DNA from: Rhodobacteraceae bacterium WD3A24
GTDB lineage: Bacteria; Pseudomonadota; Alphaproteobacteria; Rhodobacterales; Rhodobacteraceae
DNA: 52,682 bases
NCBI GenBank assembly: GCA_002967695.1
Contig: PUHN01000021.1
Span: 1-52,682 of the forward strand
Direction: 5' to 3'
The notes below the pieces were generated by a model. It was not told the origin of the DNA and did not search any database. It was given only the letters and a program-made list of their open reading frames with translations. Position numbers and translations under genes: made by a program. Positions within the stretch are counted from its first letter, which is position 1. Every line of letters starts with the position of its first letter. Below, in pieces: positions 1 to 11,022 of the stretch.

Positions 1-79
1 GGGGTGCCGCGCGACCGAATGGATCTGAATTGCCAGTCTGCTCCGCCCATGCCATTCGCCTACGCGCCAACGCTTTCGC

Positions 80-132
80 GGGCAAGGCGCTTGCTTGCCC
101 GATGCGCCCGGCCGGGCGGAAAACCGCCGGGC
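80..132 (-). terminator. Two consecutive hairpins downstream of the DprE2-like gene
   Basis: Positions 80-100 form a 7-bp stem (GGGCAAG/CTTGCCC) with a 7-base loop. Positions 111-132 form a 5+3 bp stem around an AAAA (TTTT on the minus strand) loop. Both lie just past the stop codon at 152. No clear U-run follows either, so this is a plausible but unproven end to the quartet transcript. Confidence 0.35.
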
Positions 133-151
133 TTGGCGGCGGCCGCGAAAC

Positions 152-889
152 TCACAGGCGGGTTTTCTTGAAGACCGGCTCGGGCAGGGCGCGGATGACG
201 GCCATGATCAGCCTCCAGACGGGCTTGACATAGATCACGTCGCGCCGCGCGCTCACCGCGCGGGTGATAGCGCGGGCGACCTCTTGGGGCCGCGCGGTCA
301 GGCGCGCGGGCAGGTCCATCTCCTCGGTCATCGCCGTGGCGACAAAGCCCGGAAGCACAGTGACGACATGAACGCCCGTGCCCGAGAGCCGGTTGCGCAG
401 CCCGGACAGATAGGCGGTCAGCCCCGCCTTGGCCGCGCCGTAGACGTAATTGGAGGCGCGCCCGCGCGCCCCCGCGACCGAGCTGATTCCCACCAGCGTG
501 CCGGCACCGCGGGCCTCGAAGCGCGTGGCGAGCGCTTCGAGAATGGCGGCCGGCCCCTCGAAATTCGTGCGGATCACGCGGGCGGCGGCGGCCGGATCAC
601 GCCGGGTTTGGTCCTGATCGCCCATCAGCCCCACGGCGCTGACGGCGATGCCGGGCAGGGCGGGCAGGGCGTCGATGAAGGCGGCGTGGCCGGCGGTGTC
701 GAGCGCGTCGAATTCATGCAGCGTGACCTCGACGCCGTGGCGCAGGGCGATGTCGGCGCGGGCCGGTTCGAGTGTCTCGACGTTGCGCGCGGCAAGCTGG
801 AGCGGGTGCCCCCGCGCGGCAAAGGCATGGGCCGTGGCCCGCGCGATGTCGGAGCGCGCGCCCAAGATCAGCACCGGGAGGCGATTCAC
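152..889 (-). CDS. SDR oxidoreductase, DprE2-like (decaprenylphospho-2-keto-ribose reductase family)
   Basis: This is a short-chain dehydrogenase of 245 aa. The N-terminal nucleotide-binding stretch is LILGARSDIARA (residues 7-18), the SS pair is at 136-137, and the catalytic pair is Y150 and K154 in YGAAK. The start is GTG at 889, overlapping the stop of the DprE1-like gene by four bases (GTGA), so the two are translationally coupled. DprE2 in mycobacteria reduces the 2-keto intermediate released by DprE1, giving decaprenyl-phosphoryl-D-arabinose. That role is inferred here mainly from the coupling to a well-conserved DprE1 homologue. The basic, hydrophobic C-terminal tail (KPVWRLIMAVIRALPEPVFKK) suggests membrane association. 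Taken alone, the sequence would support only a generic SDR call. Confidence 0.8.
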   Translation of the reverse strand: MNRLPVLILGARSDIARATAHAFAARGHPLQLAARNVETLEPARADIALRHGVEVTLHEFDALDTAGHAAFIDALPALPGIAVSAVGLMGDQDQTRRDPAAAARVIRTNFEGPAAILEALATRFEARGAGTLVGISSVAGARGRASNYVYGAAKAGLTAYLSGLRNRLSGTGVHVVTVLPGFVATAMTEEMDLPARLTARPQEVARAITRAVSARRDVIYVKPVWRLIMAVIRALPEPVFKKTRL

Positions 890-2211
890 AGGCCCAGCCT
901 ATCCGATTGCGCCGAGCCGAAGGCGCCCGCGTATTCGCTCTCGCGCCGCATCGCGGCGAAGGCGGCCGCGCGGGGGTCGGCGGCGTGCAGGGTTTCGGCC
1001 GAAAGCCGGCTGTCCTTGGCGAGGTAGAAACGCCCGCCATGGTCGAGGGTGATGCGGTCGAGCTCGTCCATCAGCTTGCGGCTCCGGGCGGTGAGGGGAA
1101 AGTCGAGTGCAAGGGTATACCCCTCCATCGGAAAGGAAAACCGGCTCGTCTGCGGGCCGAAACGCTTGAGCACCGACAGGAATGAGCCTTGCCCCGCCGC
1201 CGAGATGGCGCCGACAAGCCGCGCGAGCCCCTCGCGCGCGCCCGCCAAGGGCAGCACGCACTGGAATTGCGCGAAACCGCGCCGCCCATAGATGCGGTTC
1301 CAGTCCGCGATCGCGTCGAGGGGATAGAAGTAACTGTCCCAATCGACCAGCGCGGTGCCGGCGCGCCTTGTCCCGGCGCGGAAATAGAGCGCGTTGAACG
1401 CGCGCACTGAAAGCGGGTTGAGCGCGAAACGGGGGGCATCGACGGGCACGCTCAGCCGCCGCTTGCGCGGGGTCGCAAAGGGCGCGGCGCGGTGGTCGGC
1501 GGGCAGCTCGCCCGGGTCGGCATGGTCGCCCAGCATCACCAGGCTGCGGCCGAGCCCCGCGCCGCGGCCGAGGCAGTCGATCCATGCGACCGAATAGGTC
1601 GCCGCGAGATTGTCCTCGAAGCAGTCGATCGCCGCGTCGAGGCAGGGCGCGGGGATGGTGGTCTGGCGTATCCAGGCCGTGGCCACCGGGCGCAGCCGGA
1701 TCGCCGCGCGCAGGATCACGCCCGTCAGCCCCATCCCGCCCAGCGTCCATTCGAACGTCTCGGCACCGGCCTCGCGCGAGCAGCGCCGTACGGCGCCGTC
1801 GGGGCCCATCACGTCGATCCAGTCCACGAAGACGCCGAAACTGCCCTCGCGGTGATGGTTCTTGCCATGCACATCGGCCGCGATCGCGCCGCCGAGAGTG
1901 ACGAACTTCGTCCCCGGCGTGACTGCCGGAAACCAGCCGCGCGGCAGGAAGGCGGCGATGACGTCGCCCAGCAGCACGCCCGCCTCGGCAATGAGCTGCC
2001 CGGTCGCCGGGTCGAAGGCCAGCATCCGGTCGAATTGGCGCATGTCGATCGTGTTGGCGCGGCTCAGCGCGCTGTCGCCATAGGCCCGCCCCGCCCCGCG
2101 CGCGATGGCGCCGCCCTCGGCGACCCGGCCGGCCAGCGCCGCGACGTCGCGCGGCGCACTGACCCGGCAGTCGAGCCGCGCAGACCGCCCCCAGCCCGAC
2201 AGGGCGGTCAT
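886..2211 (-). CDS. FAD-dependent decaprenylphosphoryl-ribose 2-oxidase homologue (DprE1-like)
   Basis: This 441-aa flavoprotein belongs to the VAO/FAD_binding_4 family. It has GRAYGD at 41-46 (FAD pyrophosphate loop), HGKNHH at 115-120, QFQ at 315-317 and YLAKDSR at 396-402. With a constant offset of 19 in the C-terminal half, Q315, Q317 and K399 line up with Q334, Q336 and K418 of Mycobacterium tuberculosis DprE1; H115 and K117 match H132 and K134. The cysteine attacked by benzothiazinones (C387) is replaced by A368. DprE1 oxidises the 2-hydroxyl of polyprenyl-phosphoryl-ribose. The ATG at 2211 was chosen because it sits in an ATGA overlap with the stop of the gtrA-like gene; upstream in-frame codons lie within that gene. 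Residue equivalences come from remembered M. tuberculosis motifs, not a computed alignment. Confidence 0.85.
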   Translation of the reverse strand: MTALSGWGRSARLDCRVSAPRDVAALAGRVAEGGAIARGAGRAYGDSALSRANTIDMRQFDRMLAFDPATGQLIAEAGVLLGDVIAAFLPRGWFPAVTPGTKFVTLGGAIAADVHGKNHHREGSFGVFVDWIDVMGPDGAVRRCSREAGAETFEWTLGGMGLTGVILRAAIRLRPVATAWIRQTTIPAPCLDAAIDCFEDNLAATYSVAWIDCLGRGAGLGRSLVMLGDHADPGELPADHRAAPFATPRKRRLSVPVDAPRFALNPLSVRAFNALYFRAGTRRAGTALVDWDSYFYPLDAIADWNRIYGRRGFAQFQCVLPLAGAREGLARLVGAISAAGQGSFLSVLKRFGPQTSRFSFPMEGYTLALDFPLTARSRKLMDELDRITLDHGGRFYLAKDSRLSAETLHAADPRAAAFAAMRRESEYAGAFGSAQSDRLGL

Positions 2212-2633
2212 GCAGCCTCCGTCTTGCGGCGTCCGTCGGTGAAGACGAAGCGACGGTCGAGCAGATACTTGACCGTATAGCCCACTCCCAGGCCCAATAT
2301 GGCGCCGGCCTCGCGCATCGCGTCGGTGCCCCAGATCAGCCAGAATGCCGTTTCGCTGCTCCAGAAGATCGCCGTGGTGACGACCCCCATCAGGGAATAG
2401 AGCGTGAAGCGGGTCGAATGCGCGCGCAGGCCCGTCGAGGCGTCGTGAAATATCCACCGCTTGTCGAGCAGGTATTTCACCACCAGCCCGACGAGCGTGC
2501 CCACGGCCATGGCCGTGGTGAAAAGGACGGCCCCCTCGCCGAAGACCAGCACCACGCGCTGCGCGCCGAGATTGGCGAGCGTGGCCGCCGCGGCGAAGGC
2601 GGCGTAGCGCAGGGCCAGCGCCGCGCCCGTCAC
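2208..2633 (-). CDS. GtrA family four-helix membrane protein
   Basis: The protein has 141 aa and about four hydrophobic helices, with two internally similar V(V/T)KYLLD(K/R)R(W/R)(I/V)F motifs (residues about 50-63 and 119-131) that are typical of GtrA-like proteins. GtrA proteins act with polyprenyl-phosphate sugars, as flippases or as membrane partners of glycosyltransferases. The mycobacterial member Rv3789 lies directly before dprE1 and dprE2, as here. The start is GTG at 2633, overlapping the upstream prenyltransferase stop by four bases, and the stop overlaps the DprE1-like start by four bases. The likely role is moving or presenting the lipid-linked pentose at the inner membrane. Flippase activity is inference. 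Confidence 0.8.
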   Translation of the reverse strand: MTGAALALRYAAFAAAATLANLGAQRVVLVFGEGAVLFTTAMAVGTLVGLVVKYLLDKRWIFHDASTGLRAHSTRFTLYSLMGVVTTAIFWSSETAFWLIWGTDAMREAGAILGLGVGYTVKYLLDRRFVFTDGRRKTEAA

Positions 2634-4066
2634 AGCGCGCTCGCCCCGATGACGAAGACCGCGATCAGAATGAGCGAAATCCGGCTCACGCGGTCCTTGG
2701 CGGCGAAAACGACCGGATCGTCATGCATCGCGCCGCGATGCGCGATCATCACGATCCGGCTTATCCAGTAGAGCAGGATCAGCCCCACCCCCCAGAGTAT
2801 CCATGGCTGGCTGTAGCGGGCCTGAACCTCCGGCGCGTTGAGATAGAGCGCCATCACCAGCACCGAGACATAGCCCGACGCGGTCGCCATCTGCGCGACA
2901 AGCGGCAGGTCGGAGACCTCGTAGCCCCGCCCGTTGGTGTTGACCAGCCCGCGCCGGCTGGCATCGACGAGCTCGGCCTGCCTCTTGACCGCCGCCAGCG
3001 CGAAGAAGAAGAAGATCGAGAACGCCAGAAGCCACACCGACAGCGCCGTGCCCGTCGCGGCGCCGCCGGCGGCGATGCGCAGCGTATAGAGCCCGGCCAG
3101 CACGCAGATATCGATGATCATCCGGCGCTTGAGCCAGAGCGAATAGGCCGTCGTGGCGAGGAAATAGCCCAGCATCACCAGCAGGAAATCGCGCCCCAGC
3201 GCCGCCGAGACGGCCAGCCCGGCCAGCAGCAGGGCGGGCGCCATGACCGTGCCGTGCGAAAGCGGCAGCGCGCCCGAGGCAAAGGGCCGCGCACGCTTGC
3301 GCGGATGCGCCCGGTCGGGGCCAAGATCGAGCAGGTCGTTGAGCACATAGACGCCCGACGCCATCAGCGCGAAGGCGATGAAGGCCAGCGCGCTCTGTGC
3401 CGCCGCGAGAAGCGTAAAGGCCTGATCGGCGATCATCGGCACAAAGACCAGCAAGTTCTTGAGCCATTGATGCGGCCGCATGGCGCGCAGATGCGCCGAC
3501 ACCCCCGCCGCGGGGCGGCCGATATGCTCGGCGCCGCCATCAAGCCGGTCGAGGCGCGCGCGCAGCGCGACCGGCGCGCCCACGCTGACGGCGCGCCCCG
3601 CGTCCTGCCACACCGGCAGATCGGCGGTGCTGTCGCCCATATAGACATAGCCGCCCGCGCCGAAGCGGCGCGTCAGGAAGGCGGCCTTCGCCGGACCCTT
3701 GAGATTGGTGTGCCCGTCCGATCCGTGCACCTCGTCGAACAGCCCCAGATGGGTGGCCACGCGCCGGGCCAGCCCGCCGTCGGACGCGGTGACGAGCGCC
3801 GTGCGCCCGCCCCGTGCGCGCCAGTCGTTCACATAGGCCAGGACGTCATCGTCATAGGGCAGCGTTGCGGCATCGGGGGCGCCGGTTTCGGCCAGTCGCC
3901 GCTTGAGCGCGGCGCGCCCCGATCGCAGCGCGGCCAGCGCCGCAAGGGGCATGCGCCAGTCGGCCGCGAAGCCCGCCCAGAAGGATTCGAGGAGCATGTC
4001 CGAGCGGATCAGCGTGCCGTCGAGATCGACGACGAGCACCATTGCCCGCGTTATCGGCGCGTGCAT
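2630..4066 (-). CDS. HAD phosphatase-UbiA prenyltransferase fusion (DPPR synthase-like)
   Basis: This is a two-domain protein of 478 aa. Residues 10-190 are a HAD-type phosphatase, with DLDGT at 14-18, LVTASD at 91-96, K123 and GDSTAD at 144-149. Residues 195-478 are a UbiA-superfamily membrane domain, with NDLLDLGPD at 243-251 (NDxxDxxxD, Mg-diphosphate binding), YSLWLKRR at 308-315 and D319. In mycobacteria the UbiA enzyme Rv3806c joins PRPP to decaprenyl phosphate and a separate phosphatase removes the 5-phosphate. The fused HAD domain could do the second step. The ATG at 4066 was preferred over an upstream TTG (4105); a third option is ATG at 4042, eight codons later. It is the first gene of the coupled quartet. 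Confidence 0.8.
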   Translation of the reverse strand: MHAPITRAMVLVVDLDGTLIRSDMLLESFWAGFAADWRMPLAALAALRSGRAALKRRLAETGAPDAATLPYDDDVLAYVNDWRARGGRTALVTASDGGLARRVATHLGLFDEVHGSDGHTNLKGPAKAAFLTRRFGAGGYVYMGDSTADLPVWQDAGRAVSVGAPVALRARLDRLDGGAEHIGRPAAGVSAHLRAMRPHQWLKNLLVFVPMIADQAFTLLAAAQSALAFIAFALMASGVYVLNDLLDLGPDRAHPRKRARPFASGALPLSHGTVMAPALLLAGLAVSAALGRDFLLVMLGYFLATTAYSLWLKRRMIIDICVLAGLYTLRIAAGGAATGTALSVWLLAFSIFFFFALAAVKRQAELVDASRRGLVNTNGRGYEVSDLPLVAQMATASGYVSVLVMALYLNAPEVQARYSQPWILWGVGLILLYWISRIVMIAHRGAMHDDPVVFAAKDRVSRISLILIAVFVIGASAL

Positions 4067-4291
4067 CGGCCCGGTCCCGCCACATGCGGTATCGTGATCG
4101 ACCAACCGCTCACGCTATCGCCTCAGCCTCGTTAAGTTTTCCATGCATCTCGCCTGCGAGAATCGCACAGCGCCTTCGGCATTGCCAGCCTTTTCGCCCG
4201 GCGCGAAGACGCGGGTGCGGCGCTTTGAGTCGACGCCGTGCCGGGGGTTTGCTAGCCTTTTCGCGTCGCTTTCCATCGGGGCTCGAAGTTC

Positions 4292-5365
4292 ATGCATTTT
4301 TCCTGTCTTTCTCGTGCTGCCGTCGTTGCGGTAGCTCTCGCCGGCGCCCTTCCGCTCGGCGCGGCCGCGCAGGAGGCCGGCACCGACGCGGCGACGCGCT
4401 GTGTCGAAATCGCCGGGCCACCCGATGCCGGCGTCCCCGTCAGTCGCGCCGCGCTGGACGCCTACTTCGCCGCGCTGGAACAGGCACGCCCCGATTGCGC
4501 GGCGGCGGTCGAGGCGGATCCCTCCGCCGCGGCGGCGCGATTCAATCTCGCCGTGCTGGCCGAACGGCGCGGCGCGCATGACGAGGCGCTGGAGCATTAC
4601 CGCGCCGCCGCCGATGCGGGGCTGGCTGCCGCCCGCACCAAGCTGGGCGACTACGCCAATTTCGGCATCGGCCCCGTGGAGGAAGATCACGCGCGCGCCG
4701 TGGCGCAGTATCGGGCCGCCGCCGAGGCGGGTGACGCGCCGGGGCTGACAACGCTGGCCTTCATGTATCGCTATGGCAGGGGCGTGCCGCGCGACACCGC
4801 GCGGATGGTCGATCTGATGGGCCAGGCGGCCGAGGCCGGCTATCACTTCGCGCAATACCGGCTGGGCCAGACCTATCACCGCGGCGACGGCATCCCCGGC
4901 GGGGAGAACGTCGAGCTGGGCGTGCCCGACGGGGCGCGGGCGGTGCGGCTTTACCGGGCCGCCGCCGAGCAGGGCAACGTCTTCGCCGCGCTGGAACTGG
5001 CGGGGCTGTATGCCGATGATCGCTTCGATGTGCCCGCCGATGCGGCTCTGCAGGCCGAATGGACGCGACGCGCGGCCGAGGGCGGCACGCCCGAGGCGCT
5101 GAACGCGCTCGGATTTCTGCACGAGATCGGCCGGGGGGTGGCGCGCGATGCTGGCCGCGCCGCCGAGCTTTACGTCGAGGCGCTCGAGGCCGGGCTCGAC
5201 TTTGGTGATCTGCGCGGCCGCTTTGAGGGCCGCGCGCCGGGATGGGACGACGCCACCGCCCGCGCCTTTCAGACGATCCTGCAGGAGCGCGGCCTTTATG
5301 ACGGCCCGATCGACGGCATTGTCGGGCGCGGCACCGCCGCTGGCGCGCGCGAGTTGGGCGGCTGA
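4292..5365 (+). CDS. Exported Sel1-like repeat protein with C-terminal peptidoglycan-binding-like segment
   Basis: The protein has 357 aa. A signal peptide covers about residues 1-26, with cleavage after AAAQ-like sequence. At least five Sel1/TPR-like helical repeats follow between about residues 80 and 310, recognisable by A-x-x-(Y/L)-x-x-A-A-(E/D)-x-G and L-G-x-x-(Y/F)-x-x-G-x-G-(V/I)-x-x-D patterns. The last 40 residues (FQTILQERGLYDGPIDGIVG and on) resemble the helix-turn of a PG_binding_1 domain, though truncated. Sel1 proteins usually scaffold protein-protein contacts; the tail suggests contact with the cell wall. It converges on pgm with a 15-base gap and is divergent from the HAD-UbiA quartet. 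The specific function is unknown. Confidence 0.75.
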   Translation: MHFSCLSRAAVVAVALAGALPLGAAAQEAGTDAATRCVEIAGPPDAGVPVSRAALDAYFAALEQARPDCAAAVEADPSAAAARFNLAVLAERRGAHDEALEHYRAAADAGLAAARTKLGDYANFGIGPVEEDHARAVAQYRAAAEAGDAPGLTTLAFMYRYGRGVPRDTARMVDLMGQAAEAGYHFAQYRLGQTYHRGDGIPGGENVELGVPDGARAVRLYRAAAEQGNVFAALELAGLYADDRFDVPADAALQAEWTRRAAEGGTPEALNALGFLHEIGRGVARDAGRAAELYVEALEAGLDFGDLRGRFEGRAPGWDDATARAFQTILQERGLYDGPIDGIVGRGTAAGARELGG

Positions 5366-5380
5366 CAGGGGTGCGGGCCG

Positions 5381-8918
<3,538 letters not shown>

Positions 8919-8934
8919 CGCCGTGCGCGGCGGC

Positions 8935-11022
8935 TCATTCCGCCTCCTCCAGAACCAGCACCACGACGGATTGCGCCCCCACGGTCAGCGGGTCGCCGTT
9001 CAGCCGCTGATGCGCCGCGTCGGGGGCGGCGGTGTCGATATGGCGGCACCACACGCAGCCCTCGGGCGCGGGTGGGACCGCCACCTCGAGCGCATCGCCC
9101 GCATTGAACACCATGAAGATCGCGGTCTCCAGCGTCAGGTGCGCCGGCGTGTCGGAGGCCGTCCGCATCTCCACGCAGACATGGGAAAGGGTGGGGTCCT
9201 CCCAGTCCGGCGGGGTCATCGCGCGGCCCGAGGGGTGCCACCAGAACAGATCCTCTTTGCCGTCGATCGCGCGTTCGCGGCTGTGCAGGAAGAGCTTCTG
9301 CGACAGGATCGGATGCGCCTTGCGAAAGGCGATCAGCCGCGCGGTGAAGGCCTGGAAATCCGTGTCGGCCTCGGCCCAGTCGAGCCATGTCGTCGCGTTG
9401 TCCTGGCAATAGGCGTTGTTGTTGCCGCCCTGGCTGTTGCCGATCTCGTCGCCCGACAGGATCATCGGCGTGCCCTGCGAAAGCATAAGCGTGGCCAGCA
9501 GGTTGCGCCGGCGCCGGGCGCGGGCGGCGCGGATGTCGGGGTCATTCGTGGGGCCCTCGACGCCGAGATTGTCGGAGTGGTTGGCGTCGTGGCCGTCGCG
9601 GTTGTCCTCGCCGTTGGCCTCGTTGTGCTTTTCGGCGTAGCTGACCAGATCGACCAGCGTGAAACCGTCATGGGCGGTGACGAAGTTGACCGATGACGTC
9701 GCCGCACGGCCCGAATGATCGAACTGCGCCGCCGAGCCGGTGATCCGGGCGGCCAGATCCGGCGCCATGCCCGCATCGCCGCGCCAAAAGCGGCGCACCC
9801 CGTCGCGGAACTTGTCGTTCCATTCGAGGAACGGGTGCGGAAAGGCGCCGAGTTGATAGCCGCCGGGGCCGAGATCCCACGGCTCGGCGATCAGCTTGAC
9901 GCGGGCGAGGACCGGATCCTGCCGGATGGCGGTCAGGAAGGCGGCGTCGGGGCGCACCCCCTGCGGTGTCCGCGCGAGTGTGGCGGCGAGGTCGAATCGG
10001 AAGCCGTCGACATGCATCACCTGCACCCAGTAGCGCAACGAATCCATCACCATCCGCAGCACCATGGGGTGATCCAGGTTGAGCGTGTTCCCGGTGCCGG
10101 TGTCGTCAATGTAGTGGCGCGGGTTCTCGGCCAGCCGGTAGTAGCTGCGGTTGTCGAGCCCGCGGAAGGCCAGCGTCGGGCCCAGCTCGTTACCCTCGCC
10201 GGTGTGATTGTAGACCACGTCGAGGATGACCTCGAGCCCGGCGGCATGCATCCGTGCGACCATGTGCTGGAACTCGGCGATGTCGCCTGTGCCCAGATAG
10301 CGTGGGTCGGGCGCGAAGAAGCCGATGGACTGATAGCCCCAGTAATTGGTCAGCCGCCGTTCGACCAGGAAGCGGTCATTGAGAAAGGCCTGGACGGGCA
10401 GGAGCTCCACCGCCGTGACACCAAGCGCGCAGAGATGGTCGAGCACGGCGTCCGAGGCCATGCCCAGAAACGTGCCCGGACGCAGCAGCCCCGGCATTCG
10501 CGCGGTCATGCCCTTGACATGGGCCTCGTAGATCACCGTCTCGCTCGGCCGGGTTGCGGGCGGGCGATCATTGCCCCAAGAGAAGCTGGGATCAACGACC
10601 ACGCATTTGGGCATGAAACGTGCGCTGTCGCGGCTGGAAAAGGTCAGATCGGCCGTTTTGGCGCCGGGGTTGTAGCCGTAGAGCGCGTCGGACCAGCGCG
10701 GCTGCCCGGTGAGCTGGCGGGCATAGGGGTCGATCAGGAGCTTGTTGGCGTTGAAGCGGTGGCCCTGCTCCGGCGCGTAAGGGCCATGCGCGCGCAGCCC
10801 GTAAAGCTGGCCGGGCATCAGCCCCGGCACCCGGCCGTGCCAGACATTGCCGGTGCGCTCGGGCAGGCGCAGCCGCGCAGTTTCGCGCCGGCCCTCGGGC
10901 TCGAAGAGGCAAAGGTCGATCGCCTCGGCGTGTTCGGAGAACACGGCGAAGTTGACGCCGTCGCCGTCAAAGCTCGCGCCCAGCGGTGCAGCGCGGCCGG
11001 GCTCGATGGTGATAGTGTTCAT
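8935..11022 (-). CDS. glgX: Glycogen debranching enzyme (GH13 isoamylase type)
   Basis: The 695-aa protein has an N-terminal CBM48-like domain (PLGASFDGDGVNFAVFSEHA) followed by a GH13 barrel. DVVYNHT is barrel motif I, FRFDLAATLA carries the nucleophile aspartate, IAEPWD carries the acid/base glutamate and NFVTAHDGF carries the third carboxylate. GlgX removes short alpha-1,6 branches left after phosphorylase action. The length and motifs match the GlgX/TreX family. Its ATG overlaps the glgA stop by four bases (ATGA), indicating translational coupling. Confidence 0.94.
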   Translation of the reverse strand: MNTITIEPGRAAPLGASFDGDGVNFAVFSEHAEAIDLCLFEPEGRRETARLRLPERTGNVWHGRVPGLMPGQLYGLRAHGPYAPEQGHRFNANKLLIDPYARQLTGQPRWSDALYGYNPGAKTADLTFSSRDSARFMPKCVVVDPSFSWGNDRPPATRPSETVIYEAHVKGMTARMPGLLRPGTFLGMASDAVLDHLCALGVTAVELLPVQAFLNDRFLVERRLTNYWGYQSIGFFAPDPRYLGTGDIAEFQHMVARMHAAGLEVILDVVYNHTGEGNELGPTLAFRGLDNRSYYRLAENPRHYIDDTGTGNTLNLDHPMVLRMVMDSLRYWVQVMHVDGFRFDLAATLARTPQGVRPDAAFLTAIRQDPVLARVKLIAEPWDLGPGGYQLGAFPHPFLEWNDKFRDGVRRFWRGDAGMAPDLAARITGSAAQFDHSGRAATSSVNFVTAHDGFTLVDLVSYAEKHNEANGEDNRDGHDANHSDNLGVEGPTNDPDIRAARARRRRNLLATLMLSQGTPMILSGDEIGNSQGGNNNAYCQDNATTWLDWAEADTDFQAFTARLIAFRKAHPILSQKLFLHSRERAIDGKEDLFWWHPSGRAMTPPDWEDPTLSHVCVEMRTASDTPAHLTLETAIFMVFNAGDALEVAVPPAPEGCVWCRHIDTAAPDAAHQRLNGDPLTVGAQSVVVLVLEEAE

